Positions 14,024 through 21,714 of a stretch of 26,229 bases of DNA are shown here, one piece after another. The notes under the pieces were generated by a model. That model had not been told where the DNA came from and ran no database searches. It saw only the letters and a list, made by a program, of their open reading frames with translations. Position 1 is the first letter of the stretch; every line of letters begins with the position of its first letter. Origin of the DNA: Bacillota bacterium (GTDB lineage Bacteria; Bacillota; Negativicutes; Sporomusales; Sporomusaceae); assembly GCA_023388195.1 (NCBI GenBank), contig JAEWGR010000154.1, forward strand, positions 1-26,229. Direction: 5' to 3'. The position numbers were made by a program, and so were the translations under genes.

Positions 14024-14138
14024 GCAGGATATAAGCAGTTGAATATGGAAAAAATATAGGGCGGCTGCCGACAGCCATTATATGTGTTTTGGATTTACTA
14101 GCCTTTGCTAAACAGACAAGACCAGGAGTTGATTTTAC

Positions 14139-14648
14139 GTGTCAGGCCAGTTCATTCCGTATAAAAACTTACGACCCCATGTAGATAACAGCACGTTCAT
14201 TGCCACTGGCGCCAGAATTATAGGCGATGTCACCATCGGTGCCAACGCCGGCATCTGGTTCAATACGGTACTCCGGGGTGATGTACAGCCGATCACAGTC
14301 GGGCAATATACCAATATCCAGGACAACTGCACTGTACATGTATTATATGACACTCCGGCTGTAATCGGGGAATATGTTACGGTAGGGCATGGCGCCATAT
14401 TACACGGCTGTACAATAGCCAGTAACTGCCTCATTGGTATGGGAGCAATTATTTTGAGCTATGCCGAAATTGGGGAAAACTGTATCATTGGCGCGGGTTC
14501 CCTTATAGCGGAAGGAAAAAAGATTCCGCCCAACTCGCTGGTTGTTGGTTCACCAGGCAAAATTATCCGTACAGTCACCCCCGAAGAAATACTGGCCATT
14601 CGCCAGTCAGCCCTTATTTATTCCCAGGAAGCTCAGAATTACATATGA
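14139..14648 (+). CDS. Gamma-class carbonic anhydrase family protein (left-handed beta-helix)
   Basis: The 169-residue product is built of hexapeptide repeats (for example ATGARIIGDVTIGANAGIWF), which fold as a left-handed parallel beta-helix. The three zinc or iron ligands of gamma carbonic anhydrases are in place: His67 (NCTVHVL), His84 and His89 (VGHGAILHG). The C-terminal helix IRTVTPEEILAIRQSA is also typical. Many members of this YrdA/PaaY branch lack proven CO2 hydration activity, so the substrate is uncertain. The start is GTG at 14139 with AGGAG about 10 bases upstream. It heads a tight unit with ndk (14-base gap) and pduO. Confidence 0.9.
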   Translation: MSGQFIPYKNLRPHVDNSTFIATGARIIGDVTIGANAGIWFNTVLRGDVQPITVGQYTNIQDNCTVHVLYDTPAVIGEYVTVGHGAILHGCTIASNCLIGMGAIILSYAEIGENCIIGAGSLIAEGKKIPPNSLVVGSPGKIIRTVTPEEILAIRQSALIYSQEAQNYI

Positions 14649-14662
14649 ATTGAGGGATTTGA

Positions 14663-15076
14663 ATGGAAAGCACCCTAGTACTCTTAAAACCTGATGCCGT
14701 CCGGCGCAAACTTTGCGGCGAAATTCTTAGCCGGTTTGAGCGCAAGGGACTCACCCTAACGGCACTGAAATTGCTCAGATTAACACCGGCAATGGCTGCC
14801 AGCCACTATCAGGAGCATAGCGGCAAACCTTTTTATCCGGCGCTTATTGACTTCATTACTGCCAGCCCGGTAGTAGCCATGGTACTGACCGGTCCCGATG
14901 CCATTAAGCTTGTCCGGGTCATGATGGGACCAACAAATCCGGTTGCTGCCCCGCCGGGAACCATCCGCGGCGATTACGCCACGATCATGTCCGAAAATAT
15001 CATTCATGGCTCCGATAGTTCGGCTAGCGCGCAGCGGGAAATTGCCATTTATTTTTCCGAACAGGAACTTATGTAA
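14663..15076 (+). CDS. ndk: Nucleoside diphosphate kinase
   Basis: A 137-residue enzyme that moves phosphate between nucleoside di- and triphosphates through a phospho-histidine. The active-site His115 sits in NIIHGSDS, Lys9 in LLKPDAV, Arg102 in GTIRGDY and Asn112 just before the catalytic His. The block ATIMSE, before NIIHGSDS, departs from the usual sequence, but all catalytic residues are kept. GAGGG precedes the ATG. It is the second gene of the unit, 14 bases after the carbonic-anhydrase-like gene and 23 before pduO. Confidence 0.96.
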   Translation: MESTLVLLKPDAVRRKLCGEILSRFERKGLTLTALKLLRLTPAMAASHYQEHSGKPFYPALIDFITASPVVAMVLTGPDAIKLVRVMMGPTNPVAAPPGTIRGDYATIMSENIIHGSDSSASAQREIAIYFSEQELM

Positions 15077-15099
15077 ATACTTACAAGGAGAGGATTAGC

Positions 15100-15615
15100 A
15101 TGAGTAAAGTGTATACTAAAACCGGCGACAAAGGTACGACCGGCCTGCTGACCGGAGAGAGAGTCAAAAAAACCAGTGCCAGGGTCGAGGCTTACGGTAA
15201 TGTGGATGAGATAAACTCCGCCTTAGGTCTGGCCCGGGCCAGCTGTAGCAGTCCCAAAGTTAAGGAGGCCATATTTAAACTGCAAAAACTCCTGATGCTG
15301 TTTATGGCTGACTTGGCAAGCAGCGGTGGTGAGCAGCATTATGTTACGGCCGACCATGTTGCCAACCTGGAACAGATGATTGATGAATTTGATGCGAGCC
15401 TGCCGCCGTTAAAAGGGTTTATTGTGCCTGGGGAAACGCCGGGAGCAGCTGCGCTTGATCTGGCACGCACAGTTACCAGACGGGCTGAACGGCAGACTCT
15501 GCGGTTTAAAGAGCAGGAAGCCGAAACACCGGTAAACGATCAATTACTTATCTGCATCAACCGTTTGTCAGATTTATGTTTTGTGTTGTCCCGTTTTGAA
15601 ACGGAAAACCTGTAA
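15100..15615 (+). CDS. pduO: PduO-type cob(I)alamin adenosyltransferase
   Basis: This 171-residue protein carries the PduO N-terminal ATP-binding signature TKTGDKGTTGLLTGERV, then VEAYGNVDEINSALG. The C-terminal RRAERQTLRF and INRLSDLCFVLSR complete the five-helix-bundle family pattern. It transfers the adenosyl group of ATP to cob(I)alamin to make coenzyme B12. AAGGAGAGG precedes the ATG. It ends the carbonic-anhydrase-like / ndk / pduO unit. No riboswitch precedes this unit, although a B12 riboswitch occurs elsewhere in the window. No clear terminator follows. Confidence 0.95.
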   Translation: MSKVYTKTGDKGTTGLLTGERVKKTSARVEAYGNVDEINSALGLARASCSSPKVKEAIFKLQKLLMLFMADLASSGGEQHYVTADHVANLEQMIDEFDASLPPLKGFIVPGETPGAAALDLARTVTRRAERQTLRFKEQEAETPVNDQLLICINRLSDLCFVLSRFETENL

Positions 15616-15796
15616 TAGCTGCCAGGTGCTGTAAATAAATTGCAGATCCGGGAGAAGTAGCACAACTTTGCACAACCCGCATAAACTATATCGATAGCTT
15701 AAGAGTGCGACAGTTCTTGACCATGTTAGATTTTCGTTAAAATATGATGTGGGTCAAGGCACTAGCATTGATAATAGCTAAAATGAGGGGGCGAGC

Positions 15797-15874
15797 ATGG
15801 TGAACTTCCGCTTCTATGTCATGTCACTGCCTGGACCGCTGCGTAAACTGATGCGTTTGTTGTTGAAAGTATAA
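15797..15874 (+). CDS. spoVM: SpoVM-like 25-residue spore-coat localisation protein
   Basis: GAGGGGG (15785-15791) precedes ATG 15797. The product begins MVNFRFYVMSLPGPLRKLMR and ends with LLLKV. Bacillus SpoVM (26 residues, from memory) has FYTIKLP then FLGGIVRAML; the new protein shows FYVMSLP then PLRKLMRLLL. It shares the Phe-Tyr pair, the Leu-Pro bend, a conserved Arg and an amphipathic helix with the same spacing. SpoVM binds the curved forespore membrane and anchors SpoIVA to start coat assembly. The N-terminus is three residues longer here. A large inverted repeat, probably a terminator, starts 5 bases past the stop. TTGACC lies at 15717-15722; no clear sigma-E promoter was found. The call rests on a short alignment. 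Confidence 0.7.
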   Translation: MVNFRFYVMSLPGPLRKLMRLLLKV

Positions 15875-15878
15875 TACG

Positions 15879-15929
15879 GCTATACATACAAAAAGAGCTA
15901 TGCGATATAGCTCTTTTTGTATGTATAGC
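15879..15929. repeat. Perfect 23-bp inverted repeat, likely bidirectional terminator
   Basis: The arms at 15879-15901 and 15907-15929 are exact reverse complements around GCGAT. The core AGAGCTAT / ATAGCTCT is flanked by AAAAA and TTTTT, so it can terminate in both directions. The stem extends a further 10 or so base pairs past the T tract, which is longer than a usual terminator needs. Confidence 0.85.
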
Positions 15930-16237
15930 ATTATGAAATTGCAAAACAGACCTGGCCTGTGCCAAGTCTTCAGGGCAACGGCAGAAGTCACTTTTGCCCC
16001 TGGGCATAGTCGTTTTTATGTCCACAGATTTATTTATAAATTCCTGATTGCAGAAAAATTTTGCCTGCATATTCATTGGAAAAAAAATATAAATATGGAA
16101 TAAAATATTAAAATTTTGCTAATTTTAAAGCAAACAAAATAGACAGAAAAGAAGGAATATTCCTAGTAAACAGAGAATTGTAACTCCAAAATGTCAGTAT
16201 TGAAATTTAATCACACCACAACAGGAGGGAACTAGCC
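15930..16237 (+). other. AT-rich leader region before the EF-G-like gene
   Basis: About 308 bases with no supported gene. It holds a TTGCT / AGCAA hairpin at about 16116-16132 and a GGAATATTCC palindrome near 16155. No convincing promoter pair was found, although the gene downstream must be transcribed from here or from the spoVM side. Confidence 0.4.
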
Positions 16238-18319
16238 ATGAAAGAGTACAAGAGCGACAGGTTAAGAAATGTTGGAATTGTTGCCCATGGAGGAGCCGGT
16301 AAGACATCCTTGACAGAAGCCATGTTATTTAATTCTGGCGCGGTAAACCGTTTAGGACGTGTTGATGATGGTTCGGCAACAACTGACTTTGAACCGGAAG
16401 AGATTAAACGCAAGGTAACTATTAGTGCGGCTTTGGCACCTTGCGAATGGAACGATCATAAAATAAATTTTGTGGATACTCCCGGCTACGCTGATTTTGT
16501 GGCTGAAGTAAAGGGCGCTCTGCGGGCTGTCGACAGTGTTTGTGTTGTATTATGCGCCGCCTCCGGTGTAGAGGTGGAAACGGAAAAAGTATGGGGTTAC
16601 GCAAACGAACTGGGCCTGCCCCGTATAGGTTTTATTAATAAAATGGACCGGGAAAACGCCGACTTTTATAGTGTTGTCGAAAGCATGAAGGAAAAATTCG
16701 GCAACGGTGTTGTCCCGGTTCAATTGCCCATCGGCGCCCAGGACAGCTTTCAGGGCATTGTTGATGTACTAAAAATGAAAGCCTATTTACCACAGAAAAA
16801 CGGCAGAGAGTACACGGAAGTTGATATCCCCGCCGAAATGCAGCCTAAATGCGAAGAGGCCCGCATGGCACTTATTGAGGCAGCGGCCGAAGGCGACGAT
16901 GAGCTTTTAGCCAAATATCTGGATGGGGAAGAGCTGAGTACTGATGAAGTACGCAGCGGCTTATTAGCGGCAATTGCGCAGGCCAAAGTGTTCCCGGTAT
17001 TGTGCGGCTCAGCTCTTAAAAACATTGGCGTAACGCAGACGCTGGACTCAATCATCAACTATCTGCCAGCTCCGGGGGCCAGTCCGGTTACCGGTTATCA
17101 CCCTGTAACCAAAGATCCTGTGGAAAGAAATGCTGCCGGTCCATTTTCGGCCATGGTATTTAAGACTACAGCCGACCCCTTTGTTGGCCGTCTTAGCTAC
17201 ATCCGGCTGTATTCAGGCACCATGAAACCTGACAGTACGTTATTCAATGCAACCAGAGAAAAATCTGAACGCGTCGGCACAATCTTCACGCTCCGCGGTA
17301 AACAACAGGACCCGGTGACTGCTGTTCATGCCGGTGACATTGTGGTCGTGGCTAAGCTGCAGGAAACTGCCACCGGTGATTCTCTCTGCGATAAAGATAA
17401 ACCAATTATATTTGAACCAATTCCATATCCCAAACCAATGTTTGTCAGAAGCATTGAGGCCAAGAACAAAGGCGATGAGGATAAGATTGGCCAGGCATTA
17501 GCCCGTCTCATGGACGAAGACCCCACCTTTAAAGTGCGCAAAGATGTGGAAACCCATCAATTGCTGATCTCCGGCATGGGCGAACTGCATCTGGATATTA
17601 TGACCGAGCGTATGAAACGTAAATTTGGCGTTGAAACACTGCTTGCCAATCCTAAGGTGCCTTACCGGGAGACAATCCGCGGTTCTGCCAAGGTCGAAGG
17701 CAAGCACAAAAAACAAAGTGGCGGCCACGGCCAATATGGGCATGTTTGGCTTCAGCTTGATCCCCTGGCGCCAGGTGCGGAATTCGAATTTGTTGACTCT
17801 ATATTTGGCGGCTCCGTGCCGCGCCAGTATATCCCGGCCGTTGAAAAAGGGGTTCGGGACGCATTAGCCGGCGGCCTGCTCGCTGGTTACCCCATGGTCG
17901 ATGTCAAAGTCACCCTGACTGACGGTTCTTATCATACAGTCGATTCATCAGAAATGGCTTTTAAAATCGCCAGTGCAATGGCCCTGCGTAAAGGCGTGCT
18001 GCAGGCCAAACCGGTACTATTGGAACCGATCTATTCAGTAGAGGTCCTTGTCCCAGAGTCCTACATGGGAGACGTCATCGGCGACTTAAATACCAAACGC
18101 GGGCGCATTCAGGGCATGGAACCGATAGGCAGCGGCCTTGGCCGGGTTAAGGCGCAGGTACCGCTGGCTGAAATGTTCCGTTTCAGCATCGATCTCCGTT
18201 CAATTACTCAGGGCCGCGGCTCTTTTGACATGAATTTTTCTCACTATGAAGACGTACCGACCCGAATAGCAGAAACCATTATTGCCGGTGCCAAGAAGGA
18301 TAAAGTGGAAGAAGCATAA
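16238..18319 (+). CDS. Elongation factor G-like GTPase (EF-G paralogue, subfamily II)
   Basis: This 693-residue translational GTPase has the full five-domain EF-G layout. G1 reads AHGGAGKT (16-23), G3 DTPGYADF near 79 and G4 NKMD near 133. Domain IV has the GGHGQYGHVWL block, and the C-terminal domain has SYMGDVIGDLNTKRGRIQGM. Canonical EF-G has AHIDAGKTTTTE at G1; the Gly-Gly variant with TSLTEA is typical of the second EF-G group, such as the Thermus EF-G-2. It also lies apart from rpsL/rpsG/tuf. I therefore call it a paralogue rather than the main fusA. Its role may be accessory or stress translation. GGAGGG precedes the ATG, and a strong terminator follows. Confidence 0.9.
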   Translation: MKEYKSDRLRNVGIVAHGGAGKTSLTEAMLFNSGAVNRLGRVDDGSATTDFEPEEIKRKVTISAALAPCEWNDHKINFVDTPGYADFVAEVKGALRAVDSVCVVLCAASGVEVETEKVWGYANELGLPRIGFINKMDRENADFYSVVESMKEKFGNGVVPVQLPIGAQDSFQGIVDVLKMKAYLPQKNGREYTEVDIPAEMQPKCEEARMALIEAAAEGDDELLAKYLDGEELSTDEVRSGLLAAIAQAKVFPVLCGSALKNIGVTQTLDSIINYLPAPGASPVTGYHPVTKDPVERNAAGPFSAMVFKTTADPFVGRLSYIRLYSGTMKPDSTLFNATREKSERVGTIFTLRGKQQDPVTAVHAGDIVVVAKLQETATGDSLCDKDKPIIFEPIPYPKPMFVRSIEAKNKGDEDKIGQALARLMDEDPTFKVRKDVETHQLLISGMGELHLDIMTERMKRKFGVETLLANPKVPYRETIRGSAKVEGKHKKQSGGHGQYGHVWLQLDPLAPGAEFEFVDSIFGGSVPRQYIPAVEKGVRDALAGGLLAGYPMVDVKVTLTDGSYHTVDSSEMAFKIASAMALRKGVLQAKPVLLEPIYSVEVLVPESYMGDVIGDLNTKRGRIQGMEPIGSGLGRVKAQVPLAEMFRFSIDLRSITQGRGSFDMNFSHYEDVPTRIAETIIAGAKKDKVEEA

Positions 18320-18332
18320 GAATGTTAGGCTA

Positions 18333-18377
18333 AAAGCCCTGATACTCTGTTGAGAAACAGAAAATCAGGGCTTTTTT
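18333..18377 (+). terminator. Terminator after the EF-G-like gene
   Basis: AAAGCCCTGAT (18333-18343) pairs with ATCAGGGCTTT (18364-18374), with an inner CTGTT / AACAG stem, followed by a T run. Confidence 0.9.
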
Positions 18378-18429
18378 ATCCCGGCCCGGCATGTACTGAT
18401 TGCATACAGGTAAGATTTACGGACATATA

Positions 18430-18459
18430 TTTACAGATGAACTGGAGTATTAATATAAT
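18430..18459 (+). promoter_or_regulatory. pgeF promoter
   Basis: TTTACA (18430-18435), an 18-base spacer and a consensus TATAAT (18454-18459), about 25 bases upstream of the pgeF ribosome binding site. Confidence 0.65.
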
Positions 18460-18491
18460 AGGAATAGTTAGCTTAAGCCGGAGGTTCTAAA

Positions 18492-19304
18492 ATGGGAGAT
18501 TTTATAGTCAAACACAACACAAATGGCGTGTGGCATGGAGAATTTGCCAGTTTCTCAGCAAAAGGTATCAAACACGGTATATCAACACGCCTGGGGGGAC
18601 AAAGTTCCGCTCCTTTTACCAGTCTCAACCTGGGCCTGCATGTTGGCGACGACACTGAGGTAACCTGGCAAAACCGCCAGGCTTTTTGTCAGGCACTGGG
18701 CTTATCCGCAGACCATGCAGTTACTGCCGACCAGGTGCACGGCACTGTAGTTTACCAGGTAACCGCCCGGGATACCGGACGCGGTTCCCGGCATTACCAT
18801 GAAGCCATTAAAGGCACAGACGCCCTGATTACCAATGTTCCGGACATACCACTGCTGTTGTTCTTTGCCGACTGTGTACCTGTAATTATCTTTGATCCGG
18901 TACAAAACGCCATTGGTATCAGTCATGCCGGCTGGAAGGGCACAGTAGCAAAAATAGGACAAAAAACCCTGCTCGCCATGAAACAGCAATACAAGACAAA
19001 TCCGGCCGACTGCCTGGTGGGGATTGGTCCTTCTATCGGACCTTGCTGTTATGAAGTTGATGCGGTTGTCATCAATAGCCTGCAGGCAAATTTCAGCCGG
19101 TGGCAGGAACTGGTCATCCCGGCCGGCGAGCATTGGCACCTCAATCTCTGGCAAGCCAATCACCAACAAATGCGGGAAATTGGCGTTTTAGATGAAAATA
19201 TCAGCATAAGCGGGATATGTACTGCCTGCAATACGCAAATTTTTTATTCCCACCGGGCGGAAGCCGGTCGCACAGGCCGTATAGGCGCAGTGATTGCTCT
19301 CTAA
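18492..19304 (+). CDS. pgeF: PgeF/YfiH-family protein (laccase-domain purine nucleoside phosphorylase or peptidoglycan editing factor)
   Basis: This 270-residue protein has the three metal ligands of the Cu-oxidase_4 (YfiH) family: His83 in ADQVHGT, Cys128 in FFADCVPV and His145 in SHAGWKGT. IGPSIGPCCYEV and the C-terminal CTACNTQIFYSHRAEAGRTGR are also characteristic. Family members act on purine nucleosides, and E. coli PgeF keeps the peptidoglycan precursor free of misplaced residues; which role applies here is not known. CCGGAGG precedes the ATG. It has its own promoter and stands alone, so its link to the EF-G-like gene upstream is only positional. Confidence 0.93.
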   Translation: MGDFIVKHNTNGVWHGEFASFSAKGIKHGISTRLGGQSSAPFTSLNLGLHVGDDTEVTWQNRQAFCQALGLSADHAVTADQVHGTVVYQVTARDTGRGSRHYHEAIKGTDALITNVPDIPLLLFFADCVPVIIFDPVQNAIGISHAGWKGTVAKIGQKTLLAMKQQYKTNPADCLVGIGPSIGPCCYEVDAVVINSLQANFSRWQELVIPAGEHWHLNLWQANHQQMREIGVLDENISISGICTACNTQIFYSHRAEAGRTGRIGAVIAL

Positions 19305-19329
19305 ACGCAAGGCCTTACTATCTTTGTAC

Positions 19330-19358
19330 TTGAATTTATTACCGAAGCCAATTATAAT
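19330..19358 (+). promoter_or_regulatory. Promoter upstream of the sigma-54 activator gene
   Basis: TTGAAT (19330-19335), a 17-base spacer and a consensus TATAAT (19353-19358). The transcript would start near 19365 and meet a terminator hairpin before the gene. Confidence 0.65.
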
Positions 19359-19387
19359 AAAAGAAAACGTCAAATAATTGACACAGC

Positions 19388-19428
19388 AAAGACGCTGCTG
19401 CTTCCTGTAAGGGAGCACTGCGTCTTTT
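19388..19428 (+). terminator. Terminator hairpin in the leader of the activator gene
   Basis: AAAGACGC (19388-19395) pairs with GCGTCTTT (19420-19427), with an inner GCTTCC / GGGAGC stem, then T. It may end the pgeF transcript, but it lies downstream of a good promoter and 24 bases before the activator gene, so it could also act as an attenuator. Confidence 0.7.
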
Positions 19429-19451
19429 CATTTATAAGGGGGTAATACGGG

Positions 19452-21218
19452 GTGCAGTCTTTACTGATTACAGGTGTGGTTACGAACAAAATTATCGAGG
19501 TTAATCCTCTGATGCCGCTTGCCGAACTTGCCGCCTGTTTTAAAACCGGCGAACAGTCTGCCGTCATCCTGCAGGCGGATGCGCAATGGGGTTTTATTAC
19601 GGTCCAGCAACTGCAATCCCCGGGACAATCCCCGGGAGTTTATGCCCGCGATATTGCCTCTTTTAATGCTGTGATCAAACCGTTTTCTTATTGCTCTCAG
19701 AGCCTTGACAATATACCGGCTGAACTTATCACTCAGCCTATCCTGTTTGAGGAAGCAGGTAAGATAGTAGCCTTAAGTACGCCGGAGCTGGTATTCACCG
19801 CGCTGCTTGCCAGACTTCAGCTGCAGCAGACACAAATGGCTGCAGTGCTGGACACTGTAAATGAAGCGGTATGCGTAATTAATAAAGCCAATCAGGTCGT
19901 GATCTGGAATAAACGGGCGGAAAAACTATATGGCATCGGAACCGAAGACATATTGGGCAACTCCATTGATCATTTTTTTACGAATTTACTTGTAAAACAG
20001 GCCGCTGCTGAACAGCTTACCGTTAAAGATCAATATCATAAGCCCTGTTCCAATACACATGTGCTGATTAATGCCGCGCCCATACTGCTTGCCGGCCAAA
20101 CAGTCGGTGGCGTATCGGCCGAACGTGACATCACCGAGATTGTAACCCTTAATCAGGAACTCTCCCGCACCAGCCAAAAAGTCCAGTCACTGGAAAACGA
20201 GATTGACAAAATCAACACAGGCACAGATGCTTTTGCCAGCGTCAGTGGCCATAGTACCGGGATATTGGCAGCTGTCGGTATGGCCAGAAGAGTGGCGGCC
20301 ACCAATGTACCACTGTTGCTGCGGGGGGAAAGCGGCACCGGCAAAGAGGTCTTTGCCCGGGCAGTCCATATTGCCAGTGGCCGGAAGGGTAAATTTATCG
20401 AAATTAACTGTGGCGCTATTCCTGCCAGCCTGTTCGAAAGCGAATTGTTCGGGTACCATGCCGGAGCCTTTACCGGGGCTGATAAAAAAGGGAAAGCCGG
20501 CTTAGTTGAGCTTGCTGACAACGGGACCCTTTTTTTGGATGAAATCGGTGAACTACCGAAAGAAATGCAGGTGAAACTGCTGCGAGTGCTGCAGGAAAAA
20601 AAGTTTTACCGGGTTGGCGGCGCCAAACCGGTGCAAGTGGATGTCCGTGTTATTTCCGCAACCCACCGCGATCTGGAGGATATGATTACGAGCGGAGATT
20701 TTCGTGAGGATTTGTACTATCGGCTCAATGTTGTTACCTTACAGTTACCGCCCTTGCGCTCCCGGCGGGAAGACATTCCGGAATTAGTCTATAGGGGCTT
20801 AAAGCATTTTAGCGCCCTCCACAATACCCGAACCGATATTAACAGAGTAGACCCGGCTTTAATGGCTGCCTTCCTGGAGCATGACTGGCCCGGCAACGTT
20901 CGCGAACTTAATAATATATTAGAACGTCTGGTGATTCTGGCTGACGGCGATATCCTGACGCCAGGGAGTCTGCCTGCTAATTTCAAGGCCGGTTATCAGC
21001 AGGTCAAGTCATCAAATACGGCAGGGCTGACAACAATCCCGGAGTTGACAACACTGGAGCGCTCTCTAATTGAAGAAACACTCAAAGAATCCAAGTTCAA
21101 CAAAGCAGCAGCGGCTAAAAAACTGGGGATCCCGCGCAGTACCCTATATTATAAAATGCGGCAATTAAATCTGACATTAGATAATGTCAGTTATTTGACA
21201 CCACCATCGAAAAACTGA
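19452..21218 (+). CDS. Sigma-54-dependent transcriptional activator with PAS domain
   Basis: This 588-residue enhancer-binding protein has four parts. Residues 1-115 are an unusual sensor region that may be degenerate CBS-like repeats. A PAS domain follows (about 125-235, MAAVLDTVNEAVCVINKANQ) and a short coiled coil. The AAA+ domain has Walker A GESGTGKE at about 292-299, the sigma-54 loop GAFTGA at 338-343 and FLDEIGE near 361. The C-terminus is a Fis-type helix-turn-helix (AAAKKLGIPRSTLYYKMRQL). It should activate a -24/-12 promoter, and one lies 147 bases downstream. There is no receiver domain, so it likely senses a ligand or redox state directly. The start is GTG at 19452 with AAGGGGG upstream. 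Confidence 0.95.
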   Translation: MQSLLITGVVTNKIIEVNPLMPLAELAACFKTGEQSAVILQADAQWGFITVQQLQSPGQSPGVYARDIASFNAVIKPFSYCSQSLDNIPAELITQPILFEEAGKIVALSTPELVFTALLARLQLQQTQMAAVLDTVNEAVCVINKANQVVIWNKRAEKLYGIGTEDILGNSIDHFFTNLLVKQAAAEQLTVKDQYHKPCSNTHVLINAAPILLAGQTVGGVSAERDITEIVTLNQELSRTSQKVQSLENEIDKINTGTDAFASVSGHSTGILAAVGMARRVAATNVPLLLRGESGTGKEVFARAVHIASGRKGKFIEINCGAIPASLFESELFGYHAGAFTGADKKGKAGLVELADNGTLFLDEIGELPKEMQVKLLRVLQEKKFYRVGGAKPVQVDVRVISATHRDLEDMITSGDFREDLYYRLNVVTLQLPPLRSRREDIPELVYRGLKHFSALHNTRTDINRVDPALMAAFLEHDWPGNVRELNNILERLVILADGDILTPGSLPANFKAGYQQVKSSNTAGLTTIPELTTLERSLIEETLKESKFNKAAAAKKLGIPRSTLYYKMRQLNLTLDNVSYLTPPSKN

Positions 21219-21364
21219 CTATCAGCAAGTACCAAAAATGAAGCTTCCCTATATTTTTTCTGGCCTTTTATTAAAATTCCGGAGTGAGCCCGCCGCCGAC
21301 AATCGGGGCAGATACCTGGCTTCCATTACTAAAAATTGATGAGGCATTTTCCCCTTTCTGCATT

Positions 21365-21381
21365 TTGGCATATTTCTTGCA
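21365..21381 (+). promoter_or_regulatory. Sigma-54 (-24/-12) promoter of the dehydrogenase operon
   Basis: TTGGCATATTTCTTGCA has GG (21367-21368) and GC (21379-21380) exactly 10 bases apart and matches the TGGCAC-N5-TTGC consensus with one change. The start site would be near 21392, just before the operon's AAGGAGG ribosome binding site. No clear activator-binding repeat was found in 21219-21360. Confidence 0.9.
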
Positions 21382-21408
21382 ATATAGTAATTACAAGGAG
21401 GTGCAGTT

Positions 21409-21714
21409 ATGCGCATCATCAATCATCCAATATTAACATTTCCGGAAAAAAGCAAAGTTCAGTTCAGCTTTAACGGCCAACAACTCGAAGGGTATGCCGG
21501 CGAGCCAATTGCAGCCGCACTCCATGCCGCCGGCATTACCGTGCTCAGACACAGTCACGAGTTGAACCGGCCACGGGGTCTGTTCTGCGCAATTGGCAAT
21601 TGTTCTTCCTGTTTAATGGTTGTTAATGGTATGCCAAACGTGAGAGTATGTGTGGAACCCCTGCAAGCAGGAATGACAGTGGAAACACAGACAGGAAGAG
21701 GTAAGCTGCCATGA
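21409..21714 (+). CDS. [2Fe-2S] subunit of amine/amino-acid dehydrogenase (HcnA / sarcosine oxidase alpha N-terminal type)
   Basis: This 101-residue small ferredoxin-like protein has four Cys ligands: Cys60, Cys65, Cys68 and Cys81 (GLFCAIGNCSSCLMVVNG and VRVCVEP), in the plant-ferredoxin-type fold. HcnA, OoxA-associated subunits and the N-terminus of sarcosine oxidase alpha share it. It carries electrons between the FAD subunits of a soluble or membrane-associated complex. AAGGAGG precedes the ATG. It is the first gene of the five-gene operon and overlaps the next by 4 bases (ATGA). Confidence 0.88.
   Translation: MRIINHPILTFPEKSKVQFSFNGQQLEGYAGEPIAAALHAAGITVLRHSHELNRPRGLFCAIGNCSSCLMVVNGMPNVRVCVEPLQAGMTVETQTGRGKLP

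Noticed and set aside
15819..16103. Two opposing frames of 67 and 85 codons that look alike at one end
   Set aside because: The similarity is only the 23-bp inverted repeat read on both strands. Neither frame has a ribosome binding site.
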